Positions 34,088 through 44,955 of a stretch of 64,000 nucleotides of DNA are shown here, piece by piece. A program made the position numbers and the translations under genes. The DNA is from Mycothermus thermophilus (Eukaryota; Ascomycota; Sordariomycetes; Sordariales; Chaetomiaceae), in the NCBI GenBank assembly GCA_011316235.1, contig QQBE01000012.1, positions 62,001-126,000 on the forward strand, read 5' to 3'. The number at the start of each line of letters is the position of its first letter. Positions within the stretch are counted from its first letter, which is position 1. The notes under the pieces are model-generated. The model saw nothing but the letters and a program-made list of their open reading frames with translations, was not told the DNA's origin and ran no database searches.

Positions 34088-35360
34088 GGGGTGGGGGATA
34101 GCATATTTTGCACCAGGAGGGCGTCGCAGGCACACGCGCATTCGACATTTGCTCAGAGAGGCCGAAGCTGATGACTCGATTGGATTATCACCGACACCAC
34201 GAACGACACGAAACTCACACGATACAACAAGCAAAGCTACGCCTGCGAAACGGAGCCTGGCCTCTCCGCCCTCTCCGCACATCCCCACCGCTCGCCGACT
34301 TGGAAGAAGACGAACAACGAGAGAAAGACGAAGAAGAGACTTTTTGAGATGGCGGTCCTGGCGCCCTGCGATCCGTGTCTGGGGGGCGGTGCATTGGGAC
34401 CAACAACATGGACCAGGTCCGACCATCCCATGGGGCGTCTGACTTAATACCACAACAAGGACCGCCATGCTCGGTTTTTTTTTTGATAATATTTAATGCA
34501 TTACCCTAATGTACATAGTAACGACGGAGAAGATGGAAGGGCAGCAGAGCGGAGGTGTGGAATATGGGGGGGAGAAGCTGGGGAGGTTGAGGAGGAGAGA
34601 AGCAAACAGGAAGGCAGGGTCGCCCATCACGGCATTCGTCGGTTACATGGCGGGTGGGGGTGTTGATGGGTGGCTTTTGACCTGTCTTGCCTGATCTCTT
34701 GTGCTCTCTTCTCTTCCTTAGCCTCACTCCACCTCTCTCACCACACCACTGGATTTTGGGTGGACGTCATCGCTTGGCAGAAACACAAGGACGAGGAAGC
34801 AGCAGCAGCAACAGCAGCAACAGGAAGTCTGGGGCATCCGGATATTCTTTCATCCTCTTCATGAGAGAGGGAACAGGGGAGGAGAAAGAGATGATAGACA
34901 TGACGAATACACCCTCACGCTCGCTTTTTGGGGCCTGCGCAAATGCATCTCTCTCCTGTCCATACATGTCCGAGCTGTGTATATAACTGCCTGAAACAAC
35001 ATGACGTTGTGGTTACTTTTGTTGTTTGATACATGATGTGTTTTTTGATCTTGGTGTTGATGTGATGATGGTTGGGATGGATTCTGTTTGGATTGACTGA
35101 GCAGGTTGGACATCCGCTCAGTGCCGCTCACGACTTGGCTGCCTTCGTTAGATGCATCTAGTTAGGCATGATGATGGTCTTGGCTCTTCTGAACACGAAC
35201 TTCTGCTACGCCCAGACGGTAACTCAGTAGACCTCTCTGCAGATGGAGCTTGTTGACTCTCTCCTCACGACGAGCGGGGGAGCCAGGAAAGTGATAGCAT
35301 GCGGAGGAGAGAGGGGGGCAAGGTTGCTGTTAACGTGACATCGCCGCGCCCATAGACTAT

Positions 35361-35395
<35 letters not shown>
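35361..35395 (+). repeat. (GTA)n microsatellite
   Basis: About 11.7 perfect copies of GTA in non-coding sequence. Confidence 0.95.
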
Positions 35396-35489
35396 CTGCA
35401 GTACACAGCCTCAAAGTTAAAATGACCTGAACTGTTTTTCGTTTCCGCCTTGCTTTCGGTTGGGCTGATTCGGCGGTGCTCTTCTCCCC

Positions 35490-35535
35490 GGCAGCGCGTA
35501 AGCTGAGCGAAAAGTACAGCCTCGCTCAGCGCAAG
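35490..35535 (+). repeat. 46-bp copy of glycosyltransferase exon sequence at an N gap
   Basis: Identical over 46 bases to 32005-32050 and ends exactly at the N at 35536. With no flanking homology and no reading context, it is most simply a contig-end artefact. Confidence 0.85.
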
Positions 35536-35536
35536 N
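35536..35536. other. Assembly gap (N) after a duplicated segment
   Basis: A single N directly follows the 46-bp repeat copy. Confidence 0.9.
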
Positions 35537-36180
35537 CCGCCTACGAACCAAGTACCGCCCGGCTAGTTAAACTAATGCAATACATGATGACCTCTCCCTA
35601 CATAGGTACACATACACATGCGCTAGGGCTGTGGGCTTAAGTCTAAATTGGGGGCAGTATCTATGGGGCAGAGCATGAATGTACACAGTATGTCCCACCC
35701 TCCCGCGGTGGAATGAGGGTCTGTATTGTATGTAAACAGGATGACTTAGGTAGAAGAGGGGTCAGCGAGGTAAGGTAGATTCCCCATCCCCAGGTATATC
35801 TGTACATATCGATCCTGCCGAGTCTTTGGATGTATGCAGCAAGGCCCGGCCCCCACCCCTCCATCCCCGCGTATGCGCCTCAGGTTGGGGTCGAGGTGAG
35901 CACCAAGCTAACTACGCTCAGATCGGAGGGTTGCATCAAGCGAGCCTCGCATGTGGTTTATGTGTGTCTGACGAGGAGCCTGACGAGGATAGGTAGGTAT
36001 GGGGAGAGCGGACGTTGGGTCTTGTGAGAGCGGAGGTAAGATGCATATATTGATGATTGTGGCTTGGAAATGTGCGGTCTTTGAGGGTTTTCCCGTGTAT
36101 GTACTGTGTATGGGCTTGGCGGACGAGAAACGGGCGGAATTACGTCCGTGTGGGAAAGGGGACGACGTAGATGTCTGTTG

Positions 36181-36217
36181 TGGTGGTGGTGGTGGTGGTG
36201 GTGGTGGTGGTGGTGGT
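36181..36217 (+). repeat. (TGG)n microsatellite
   Basis: About 12 copies of TGG in non-coding sequence. Confidence 0.95.
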
Positions 36218-37379
36218 TGAGTATAGGAATGGGATGGCGAGCCGCAGCCTCGCAGGAGACCTACCTGAGGAGTGGGACTTAGCCATCTTCATGTGATTCC
36301 CTGAGGTTCCCTGAGGTAGGCAGGTTGGACGAGATTATGAGAGGTGGTTGTGGTCTTGGAAGACGATATGAAATAAACTCTTTTGGTTTCTCAGAGAGTT
36401 ACCAACTTACGTAAAGCAGTCATCGTTCAAGCGAGCTCCGAGAACGCAGGCCTATGCACCCACCTTCCTTTGATTCAGCTTTGCTTTGGTTGACAGACGG
36501 CAGAATCCCAAGTCATACAGCAAGCATCCGACCCATCGATAATGACATTGTACTTGAAAGTGAAGTCTAGGTCCCATAGCAAAACGGGATGAGGATTGCA
36601 CCACACTCCGTCTAGTGTGTACTATACCTGGTTGATGCTGTGGTGTGGACATAGACACATGAAAGAAGCTGGTGGTGATTGGGTTGATTGGGCCAGCTTG
36701 GGCGAGATACACCGGGATGAGAGCTGAAGGCCGGCGCTTAACCAGCAGAAGAATGGGTCGATTTTTCGGGCTCTTCAGGTGGCAATGACATCAGAACCGT
36801 AAGGTCAGGTCTCTATAGAGAGGGGGGAAAGGAGGGGTCGATCAAGTCCTCAAATAAACATCATTCTGCTTTGTATTGCACTCTTATGACCTGGAAGATT
36901 CTTTTTCAGTCAATCCAGGGAATTAAACTTTGTTCAAAAGATGAGCTCTCGCTGTCTCTTAACAAACAATTTCATTTCATGGAACACCCTCATGTTTCAT
37001 CACTTCAAAACCTAGGTGACGATTCCATCATGGATCGTCAAGAATGGCAAGAGAACAAGTAATCGAATTCCTTGTTCGTGAACAAGAGCCGGTACGTCTG
37101 AAGAGTATTTGGCTGCTTGTCATCAACCCTGGAATTATCACTAACCCCAGGCCAAGAGAATCATCACTCCTCGATCCAGCCATCGTTTCTCTGCCTTCTC
37201 TCTCATATAAACAATGGGATTGAGAACGAAATTTAGGTAACAAGAACCTAACCCAGCGCCAAAGCTCCTCCACCCAAACCACCTTACAAAACCCTCTCCC
37301 TCCTTCTCCAACCCAATCGCCAAAAACACGTTCAATTCAGAAGCAGAAGAAAAAGAGGCCCGCGACACACTCGACCTCT

Positions 37380-39335
37380 CTACATCCCCAGCATGCTCAT
37401 CTGCCTCCTCAACGGGCTCGCCGCGGTACTACTCTCCTCGCTGGCATAGCACGCCGAGTCGGTATCGATATCCCACCCTTCCTCCTCCTCATCCGTCTCC
37501 TCCACACCATCTTTCTTATCCTTGCCCGCGTCGAACGCCTTTTGCGTCGCGGCGCGCGTGTTCCACCGCAGCGTCCGCGACACGCTGTCGAACCACTCGG
37601 TATCCGTCCTCACGACCGTGGGGAACGGGTACTGCGAGGCCGTGATGGTGACGTGGTCGCCCTGCTTGAGCTCAACGCGGCCCTTGCCGTCGAAGGCGCA
37701 GTAGGCGGTGGCGCGGCTGTTGTGCGGCACCGACACGCGCAGGAGCATGGTGTCGGAGAGCACCATGGGCCGGAAGGAGAGGGTGTGGGGGCAGATGGGG
37801 GTGAGGAGGATGGCGGGGATGTCCGGGTGGACGAGGGAGCCGCCGGCCGAGAGGGAGTAGGCGGTGGAGCCGGTCGGGGTGGAGAAGATACACCCGTCAG
37901 CCTGGACCACGGTCAGCAGCTCATCGTCGCCGTACAGCTCCAGGTTGGAGACGTAGGGCGACGGGCCGCGATCGATGACGAGCTCGTTGAGAACCTCGAA
38001 CTGCTCGCCCTCCTCCATCTCGTGGCCCGACGGCCCGTTGCGGTACACAGTGCAGGTGAAGCGCATGCGGAGGTTGACGCGCATGCCCTCGTCGCCCATG
38101 ATGCGGTTGAGGTGCTCCTTGTAGCGCTCAAACTCAAAGCTGGTCAGGAAGCCGAGACTGCCCAGGCTGAAGGACAGGACGGGGGGCACGATGCGCTGGA
38201 ACAGCCACGAAGTGAAGAGCACGGTACCGTCGCCGCCGAGGGTCAGGACGAGGTCGAACTTTTCGGGCTGGCTCCAGCAAAGGTCCGGGGTCCAGTACCG
38301 GAGCATGTCCTGGAAGCGGGGGTTCATGTCAAGGATGCCGCGGGCGTTGAAGCGCTTCGAGTGGCGCAGCTTGGCGTCGACGTAGACGTTGACGCCCAGG
38401 TCGGAGCCGTAGCGCGGGGTCTGCAGTAGCCAGAGGGCCAGCTCGCGGGTCAGGACGACCAGCTGGTTGTCGCGGGCCTTGGTGACGATCATGACGTTCT
38501 TGACGGCGCGCTTGATGGGCCGGCGCGCCAGCTGCTTGGACACCTCGCGCACACCGGTGGCGGTCTGGACCAGGCGCGAGTGCGACATCCAGTCGTTGTT
38601 CTTGATCTCTTCAAGGACCTTGTCAATGTTGACGGCATCGTCGAAGCGGTTGTGGTAGAAGCAGGGCGACTGGAGCGACGGGAAGGCAGCGGTCGGGGTG
38701 GCCATGGAGGCGAAGCGGGAGTTCTGGGCCTGGGCCAGGTCGTTCAGGGCGTCAGACAGCTGCTGCGACGAGGCGCCGGCCGACGACCCAGGCCGGGTGG
38801 TGTTGTGGGCAGACAACATGCCGGGCAGGGACAGAGCCTGGGGCTTGTTGTTGCGGGCGACGGAGGCAAGGGCCTTGATGATGGTCTGGCGCGGAACCGA
38901 CTCGATGGACGGCGCGTTCTTGCGATGGCCGCGAGCAGGGAGAGGAGGAGCGGGAGCCAGGCCGGTGGTGCGCGGCAGAGGAGCGGAATTGGGCGGGACG
39001 AAACTGCCTGTTTCAGGCAGAGAGGGTTGAGACTCAGTTACGGAATCATGATGGCTGGCGACGTCGGTGGTGGTGGTGGTGAGGGGCGCGGTCGGCCCGG
39101 TAGGGGTCTTGAGCACGGTTGCGAGGTCGGGGAAGTCGATGGAGGTGCAGGATGCCGCAGGAGGAGACAGGGGCAGAGGCGGGAGAGACTCAAGAGGAGG
39201 CAGAGTCGGAGGGTGAGATGAGGTGGTGGTGGAAGAAGAGCGCTGAATTTCCTGATCCTGGTCTGCGGGGCGAGCGAGACTGGGGGAAAGGGCAGGGTGA
39301 ATTGAGCCGGACATGGTGGTCTTGGGGAAGTCCAT
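37380..39335 (-). CDS. NAD(+)/ATP-NAD kinase, Utr1-like
   Basis: NAD kinase phosphorylates NAD(H) with ATP to make NADP(H). This is a single exon of 651 residues, ATG at 39335. The first 210 or so residues are Pro/Ser/Thr-rich and low complexity. The kinase domain opens with VKNVMIVTKARDNQLVVLTR and carries the nucleotide motif LTLGGDGTVLFTSWLF, then FSLGSLGFLTSFEFERYK, LNELVIDRGPSPYVSNLELY, and the second NAD-binding motif DGCIFSTPTGSTAYSLSAGG. FRPMVLSDTMLLRV and AYCAFDGKGRVELKQGD close the beta domain. A C-terminal acidic, Ser-rich tail follows. No mitochondrial targeting peptide is obvious at the start, so the cytosolic Utr1/Yef1 type is more likely than the mitochondrial Pos5 type; this is inference. 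All key residues are present. Confidence 0.95.
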   Translation of the reverse strand: MDFPKTTMSGSIHPALSPSLARPADQDQEIQRSSSTTTSSHPPTLPPLESLPPLPLSPPAASCTSIDFPDLATVLKTPTGPTAPLTTTTTDVASHHDSVTESQPSLPETGSFVPPNSAPLPRTTGLAPAPPLPARGHRKNAPSIESVPRQTIIKALASVARNNKPQALSLPGMLSAHNTTRPGSSAGASSQQLSDALNDLAQAQNSRFASMATPTAAFPSLQSPCFYHNRFDDAVNIDKVLEEIKNNDWMSHSRLVQTATGVREVSKQLARRPIKRAVKNVMIVTKARDNQLVVLTRELALWLLQTPRYGSDLGVNVYVDAKLRHSKRFNARGILDMNPRFQDMLRYWTPDLCWSQPEKFDLVLTLGGDGTVLFTSWLFQRIVPPVLSFSLGSLGFLTSFEFERYKEHLNRIMGDEGMRVNLRMRFTCTVYRNGPSGHEMEEGEQFEVLNELVIDRGPSPYVSNLELYGDDELLTVVQADGCIFSTPTGSTAYSLSAGGSLVHPDIPAILLTPICPHTLSFRPMVLSDTMLLRVSVPHNSRATAYCAFDGKGRVELKQGDHVTITASQYPFPTVVRTDTEWFDSVSRTLRWNTRAATQKAFDAGKDKKDGVEETDEEEEGWDIDTDSACYASEESSTAASPLRRQMSMLGM

Positions 39336-41611
39336 GGCTTAAACTTTCGAGTTTAGCGGGTGGGGTGGTTTCCCAGGTTTACTGTACTGGTATTTTCGGC
39401 TCCGCTCGGCGGTTGTTCCGTCTTGGTCTTTGTTCAACTCACTCTGTTCAACACAAAGACAATTGATTGTTAGCATCCATGTCATGACTACCTTACTGCA
39501 GGTATCTGCCAATTACTCAGAATTACAAAAACTGCAAGACTCCCGGTGCATGTCCGGCGCTGTGTAAGTGTCACCGGCCGGAATCCGTTGCCGACCCGAT
39601 CCACGTCGGACGCCGTGTCTCTGCCACCGGAAACGCCGGGAATGACATAATGCCAACAACAGCAATAAGAGAGAGGAAAAATGTATGCTTACCTCAGGAT
39701 TCACTCCGGAGAACAGCAGAACCAGAAAGACCCGTAGAGTGTCGCTTGAGGTTTCACTCGACTCTTCCACTCAATACCTCCCAGATCGGAACGGCAACGG
39801 CTTTTTCAGTTCGAATGCTGGTGAGACTCGAAGCCGTCCTAGTCCAGCAATTTGGCGCCGGGTAAGATGCCAAGTGTGTGACGTCGATGCAGCCGCGTCC
39901 TCCACGTTGGATGGAAGGGAACTAACAGATCTGTGATCTGTGATGAACAACAAGTGATGGCGGATAGCGGTTGACAACAAAGGAGACTCGAGCTGGATGC
40001 CGAGGTGCACGGTGATGGGTGACGGGGTGGTGGGTGTGGTTGGGGATATCCGGACTGCCTGCAGCGAAGCTTATGCACGTCGTGTCCAAGTGACGGAGTG
40101 ATGCCCGCAGCAATTGGACGGCAGCGTTGTGAATGCCGGAGGACAAGAGGAGCGGAAAAATAAAAATAGGAGAGCAATAGCGTCGACGCCGGGAGCCGCA
40201 AGAAAAAAGAAGAGCAAAAATTAAAAGGTTTAAAAAATATACGCCGAAGAAGATGGTGGTCAAACTTTGGACAAAGAAGGTGAAAGACAGGGCAGAGAGG
40301 TTTGGTGAGGTCAGATCGTCAAGATCAAGAACTGCCAGAGCTCTACTGTCCCAACGTGCTCCCGGAGCCGAAGGAAACAAAAAGAGAATGTGAAAAAAGA
40401 AAACGAAAAGCCAAAGAGAGAGTGGTCAGATTGGAGTACCGAGGCAAGCCTGTCCTAACAAGAAACAGACGTGATAGCTCCGGCTTTGGAGGTTTTATGG
40501 TTTATACCTACGTGCTCCCGTTGTCTGATCCTCGACGACCCTCCCTGCCCTGGATTTGGACGTGCAGACATCCAAGACATTCAGGATCAGGGGGTGGGAG
40601 CAGGACTCGTTTCGCCTCCAGCGTTTGTTTGCGGGGGACCTGTTCGTTCTCGGCGCCAGGGCCCAACCCAACTTGGCCTCCCCCGTCCCCAGTCCGCGGC
40701 GCGAACTCCACCTCCATGGGATGTGGCAGGGGACATGGATGGAGGAGTCGAGGCTGATGGGGAAACGGGCCTTTTGGAGGGGAGTGGCCGGTGTCTGAGC
40801 GGGAGGGGAGTATTGTTGAGAGGTGTCTTCATTGACTGTCATGAACAACCTTGGGAGGTGACGAATACTGTTCTCATCAATCACCGCGGGCAGTTTCTAC
40901 GGTACGTACACCCTATCGACCATCACATCACGTCTGTTGTTCGCATCCGAAGCTCCCATAGGTGCTGTAGCCGAATGTGGCTTCGAACTATGCACTACGG
41001 TCGACATCCAGACGCCTGCCCTCCCACTGGATCTCCATGTGCATCGTGCATCGCATTGCGCGGCTCCTGCAGCGTAGCACCATGTCCAGCAACACAAAGT
41101 TTCTGCGTTTGCATTCACGTCACCATCTATCCTCAGTGGAGGTGGGAAACCTGTCTGGGCGTTTGGAGGCTCATTCGTCACATCTTGTTCCCCTTGGCTG
41201 GGGTCTGAAGCTGAATCGTTGTCTGGGCGCCCCAGTCTCCCCCGCCTCGTGCCGCGAGCCGAAGCCCCCGCCAATCTGCCAGCCACCAGACAAGAACGCT
41301 CGCTGTCTGGACGGCGATCAACTTCACTCTGCACGCAACCCATCCTTCTCCCGCCGAAGAGTGGTTACTTTGATGTGCGTTTGCATGAACAAAATCCCAG
41401 AGCCGCTCTTCCGCGATACCGGGACGGCCAGAGAGGAGATCATGGAAGTTTGCTTCCGCAGAAACCTTGGTGGAATCAGGGAATCAGGGCAGGGGTCATT
41501 CACTGCTGCTGGGCCAGCGGGCAAGCTCTGGGAAAATGTCAAGATGAGCAAATCCCATCATCTTCAATGTTGAACCCACAGGCCATACAAACCACCTAGA
41601 TGGTAAAAAAA

Positions 41612-41617
41612 NNNNNN
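41612..41617. other. Assembly gap (six N)
   Basis: Six N after a short A-run, next to a duplicated 31-bp segment. Confidence 0.95.
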
Positions 41618-41622
41618 GATCT

Positions 41623-41653
41623 GGTGGGGGGATTGCTGTGGGATTAAAGTCCC
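41623..41653 (+). repeat. 31-bp copy of PTPA coding sequence beside an N gap
   Basis: Identical to 44849-44879. In the gene it encodes the conserved GWGDCCGIKVP; here it has no coding context and begins six bases after the N block. Confidence 0.83.
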
Positions 41654-42324
41654 AACAAGAAACTGGCCGCGGAGTTGCCAAATGCCAGCCCATCTCTCTG
41701 AAAAGGCGGCTTTACAAGGTTGTGCGCACCAAAACAGGATGAAACAAGCCCGACGGCCCGTCAATGGGTCCCAATCCCAGACACGACCAACGCTGGCGGC
41801 CCACCCATGTTTGAGATGCTCGATGGTGACACTCTGGTGGCTGTCGATCCGAGGGTACTGGAGTAAAAATACGCGGGTCTATAACGCGGCAACGTCGTAA
41901 CAAAGCCCACCAAGGAGCCCTTGATTCTGGGTTTGGCTGCTGTTTTTGGACGCAAAAAGGGGGAATTGAGTTTCTCTCGGATCTGTGAGACCGCCTCACT
42001 CGCTTTCGCAGGTCGTAACGGTGCTCCCAAACAAGGCTTGCGCTGCTCGCTGCTCGCTGCTCGTTGCCATGTGGAGCGCCGAACTCCCATGCTTTGATCC
42101 GAGCTTATCCTCCTCCCACCCCGTCCTTCTCTGACACAACAAGGCGTAGCTCCTCGTTTTGTTTGTCGCCATGTTCCGCGATGCGAGCGGCAGTGTTGCA
42201 TGGAGTTCGGGGCCAAGTCCTCCCCCTTCCTCGCGACGCGAGCTCATCCTGACTGATCCGGGGTATCAACCCCTTGGCGGGTTGTTTGAAGGCATCGTGG
42301 ATGTTCGTCGCAGCGGCAGCCGCG

Positions 42325-43222
42325 TCACTTCCAATGGAGATCCGCTGTCACTTTGGCTTCCATGGTCGTCCGAAGGAACTGCCGCAGGTCGGGCCCGACG
42401 GCGGAGGACTCGTCGTCGAGCTGCATGGCGGCTCCGTCGGGAGCAGGACGGCAGCAGATCTTCTTGGCGGTTTCGTAGACCTCGTCCCATTCTTTGACGG
42501 TGAAGTCGCCTTCGCTCTCGGCCAAAAGGAGTTCGTCCTTGGACGTAAAGGCGAGCACATGGACCGACCGGGCAGTCTCAACGTCCCTCGGGCGGGGGTC
42601 GATGATGATCTTATCGGCGCCGTCTTGGTGGGTGAGGGCAATTGCCGTGGCGGTAGCCGTTGCGCGCATTGGGATGCCGGCCGATAGCAGAGCCAGGACG
42701 GCGGTCTGCATGAGCGCCGGCATGAGCGCAAAGTTCTATTCAGCCAGGTCAGCAACCATGTCGACTCTACAGGTGAAGGGCTTCTCTTGAAGGCGTGAGC
42801 TGTTAACTTACCAGGCTAGCCTGAACCAACTTTGTGTTCACATAGTCGTTCTCAGGCGAATCCTCAACCTGCAGCACAATCTGGATCAGACAACGGGGGA
42901 AGTTCTTGATCAAGATGAGCTGAGAGAGCGAGGACTGGAGGATGGCCTCAAGGTGCCGTTCTCGGGTTCCTATATAGATTCACGAAGGTAAGCGATGGTC
43001 CCAAGAAGGAGGTTGTTCTCGAACCATCTCACCTCCAACCCCTGCGGCTGGTCGTACGATCACATCGACATGTGCTTCATATGCGTGCTCATCCCTCCTC
43101 TGGGCCTCGATGGGCCCGTTCACCGAGGCGAGGACCGTGTAGCCCGCGTGCGAGTACCTGGCCGACCCGTCTGCTCGCGGGAGGACACCAAACGCCACCT
43201 CTGGTGTTGATGAGACTGTCAT
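42325..43222 (-). CDS. rrp46: Exosome core subunit Rrp46 (RNase PH family)
   Basis: Rrp46 is one of six RNase PH-like ring subunits of the RNA exosome, which processes and degrades RNA in nucleus and cytoplasm. Three exons on the minus strand, 43222-43033, 42969-42812 and 42735-42325, give 252 residues. Donors are GTGAGA and GTAAGT; acceptors are TATATAG and GAATAG. The start MTVSSTPEVAF leads into the family opening LPRADGSARYSHAGYTV and SVNGPIEAQRRDE. Joins read VRPAAGVGTRERHLEAILQ and NTKLVQASLNFALMPALMQ. Further motifs are SQLILIKNFPRCLIQIVLQ, SPENDYVN and LALLSAGIPMRATATATAI. Length is close to yeast Rrp46 (223). The ring subunit is catalytically inert in fungi. The frame stays open upstream of 43222 to another ATG at 43438, but family alignment supports 43222. 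It shares a promoter with PTPA. Confidence 0.93.
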
Positions 43223-43587
43223 ATTGTCAAATATACCGAAGGCGCAGGAAGTTGTTTTTATATTATCACTTCCAATGGAGGTATCGGGTGTCCAAGCCGG
43301 TCGATGTCGGCGGAAGGTGAAGGCCCCAGAGTTTTGCAGCCCCAGGCGGCTCTCAATGGGCTGATTTGCATGCGGCTGCCCCACAATTTTGACGTGCCCA
43401 GAGCCAAACGGCTGCACTTGCAAGGGTGCTGCAGCCAACCATACAGCAGCATCTCTCGGCCTTCAAGCCTCCAACGTTTCCATCTTGACCTCCTTCCATC
43501 CTTCCCATCGACCCCTCGAACGGTTCATCGAACCATTTCTACTCCCTCCGCTCCCAGATCTATTGCGAGCACAGAAACAGCTGAAAC
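43223..43587. promoter_or_regulatory. Short divergent promoter shared by RRP46 and PTPA
   Basis: Only 365 bp separate the two start codons, so both genes must be driven from this interval. The half near PTPA is C/T-rich (43470-43560). I could not assign a specific factor site. Confidence 0.55.
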
Positions 43588-44955
43588 ATGACATCAACGC
43601 CACCCACAGCTCCCTCAGGAGAGCCGGCCAGGCCATCACCATCCGCGATGCAAGCCCCACCAACGTCATCATCATCAGCGTCAACATCAAGCGGGGCAAT
43701 CCCGAGCCTCAAGGACCGCATTCCCAAACTGGAGCCCCGGCGCCGGAAACCCGAGCCGGCGAACCCCATGCCGGTCCCGGAGACTCCGGAGCCCCCACCC
43801 CGTCCGGACCCAGCTACGCTCTCCTACCGGGTCCCGACCCGCCGGATCCTGTCGCCGGAAGACCACAAGCTCTTCCTCTCTTCGTCCACCTACAACCTCA
43901 TCCTCGCCTTCATATTCGGCATTTCCGAGTCCGTCCTCGACAAACCCATCTCCTCCGTCAAAGACGCCGACCTCTCCCCCACCGTCCGCTCCATCCTCGC
44001 CATCCTCGACGACGCCGAATCCCTCGTCCGCTCCACCCCGCCCGACGACCAAGCCGGCTCGCGCTTCGGCAACAAAACCTTCCGCGTCTTCCTCGACAAA
44101 GTCAAATCCCGCTCTCCCGAATGGCACTCCTCCCTCCTCCCTGCCACCCTACCCCCCTCCGCGCAGCAAGAAATCTCCACCTACCTCCACCACTCTTTCG
44201 GCAACCGCCGGCGCATCGACTACGGCTCGGGCCACGAGCTCAACTTCTTCATGTGGCTCCTCTGCCTGTTCCAGCTCTCCCTGCTCTCGCGGTCCGACTT
44301 CTCCGCCATCGCCCTCCGCATCTTCCCGCGCTACCTGACCGTCATGCGCCAGATCCAATCCGCCTACTACCTCGAACCCGCCGGGTCCCACGGCGTCTGG
44401 GGCCTGGACGACTACCAGTTCCTGCCCTTCCTCTTCGGCGCCAGCCAGCTGGTCCACCATCCCTTCATCACGCCCCGGGCCATCCACTCGGAGCTCACCC
44501 TCGAGGAGTTCGGCCGCGAGTACCTCTACCTCGGCCAGGTCCAGTTCGTCAACAGCACCAAGACGGTCAAGGGCCTGCGGTGGCACAGCCCCATGCTGGA
44601 CGACATCAGCGGCGCCAAGAACTGGGGCAAGGTCGAGGCTGGGATGCGCAGGATGTTTGTCAACGAGGTGCTGGGGAAGCTGCCCGTGATGCAGCATTTC
44701 CTGTTCGGGTCGCTGATTCCCGCGACCGAGGGCATGAGCGAGCCGAAGGAGGAGGATCGGGCGGTCGATAGCAGCGATGACGAGGGCGGTGAGGTGGAGG
44801 TGTTTGACGACAAGGCCGGGGTCAGGCATGTGCATCACCAGAACGTGGGGTGGGGGGATTGCTGTGGGATTAAAGTCCCGAGTAGCATTGCCGCGGCGGA
44901 GGAGATGAAGAAGAAAGGGGGAGGAGGACAGTTGCGAAGGATACCGTTTGACTAA
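43588..44955 (+). CDS. PP2A phosphatase activator (PTPA/Rrd family peptidyl-prolyl isomerase)
   Basis: PTPA proteins activate PP2A-type phosphatases by acting on the catalytic subunit and are needed for PP2A assembly; in yeast the two forms are Rrd1 and Rrd2. This is a single exon of 455 residues, ATG at 43588. The first 85 residues are Pro/Ser-rich. The PTPA fold begins at YRVPTRRILSPEDHKLFLSS and includes the active-cleft motifs FGNRRRIDYGSGHELNFF, GVWGLDDYQFLPFLFGASQL, RWHSPMLDDISGAKNWGKVE and GKLPVMQHFLFGSLIPA. A charged spacer of about 45 residues precedes the conserved tail NVGWGDCCGIKVPSS. All motifs are intact. I cannot tell Rrd1 from Rrd2 by eye. The codons for the tail motif (44849-44879) are copied at an N gap 3.2 kb upstream. 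Confidence 0.95.
   Translation: MTSTPPTAPSGEPARPSPSAMQAPPTSSSSASTSSGAIPSLKDRIPKLEPRRRKPEPANPMPVPETPEPPPRPDPATLSYRVPTRRILSPEDHKLFLSSSTYNLILAFIFGISESVLDKPISSVKDADLSPTVRSILAILDDAESLVRSTPPDDQAGSRFGNKTFRVFLDKVKSRSPEWHSSLLPATLPPSAQQEISTYLHHSFGNRRRIDYGSGHELNFFMWLLCLFQLSLLSRSDFSAIALRIFPRYLTVMRQIQSAYYLEPAGSHGVWGLDDYQFLPFLFGASQLVHHPFITPRAIHSELTLEEFGREYLYLGQVQFVNSTKTVKGLRWHSPMLDDISGAKNWGKVEAGMRRMFVNEVLGKLPVMQHFLFGSLIPATEGMSEPKEEDRAVDSSDDEGGEVEVFDDKAGVRHVHHQNVGWGDCCGIKVPSSIAAAEEMKKKGGGGQLRRIPFD
44849..44879 (+). repeat. 31-bp direct repeat, genuine copy inside the PTPA gene
   Basis: Coding sequence for the conserved GWGDCCGIKVP tail; identical to 41623-41653. Confidence 0.85.

Larger units (their letters stand above)
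33397..37379. other. Gene-poor stretch with gaps and microsatellites
   Basis: This 4.0 kb lies between the glycosyltransferase stop and the NAD kinase stop. It includes an N in a G-run (34087), an N at 35536 with a 46-bp duplicated segment, a CAG-type patch (34796-34820), (GTA)n at 35361-35395 and (TGG)n at 36181-36217. No frame is gene-like. Confidence 0.5.
39336..42324. other. Gene-poor stretch with a six-N gap
   Basis: This 3.0 kb runs from the NAD kinase start (promoter side) to the RRP46 stop. No domain-bearing frame was found; an open frame at 40471-41208 looks random. N residues at 41612-41617 are followed within six bases by a 31-bp copy of the PTPA gene 3' coding sequence. Confidence 0.5.

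Noticed and set aside
35490..35535. Pseudogene fragment of the glycosyltransferase
   Set aside because: It is exact over 46 bp and ends at an N with no decay. An assembly artefact explains it better than a retro-copied or duplicated gene piece.
37542..38429. 295-codon plus-strand frame
   Set aside because: It is antisense to the NAD kinase catalytic domain.
40471..41208. 245-codon plus-strand frame
   Set aside because: The composition is random with Cys, Arg and Ser scattered, there are no domains and no spliced partners.
43389..44771. 460-codon plus-strand frame
   Set aside because: It is a +1 shadow of the PTPA gene, Pro/Arg/His-rich, caused by high GC at third positions.
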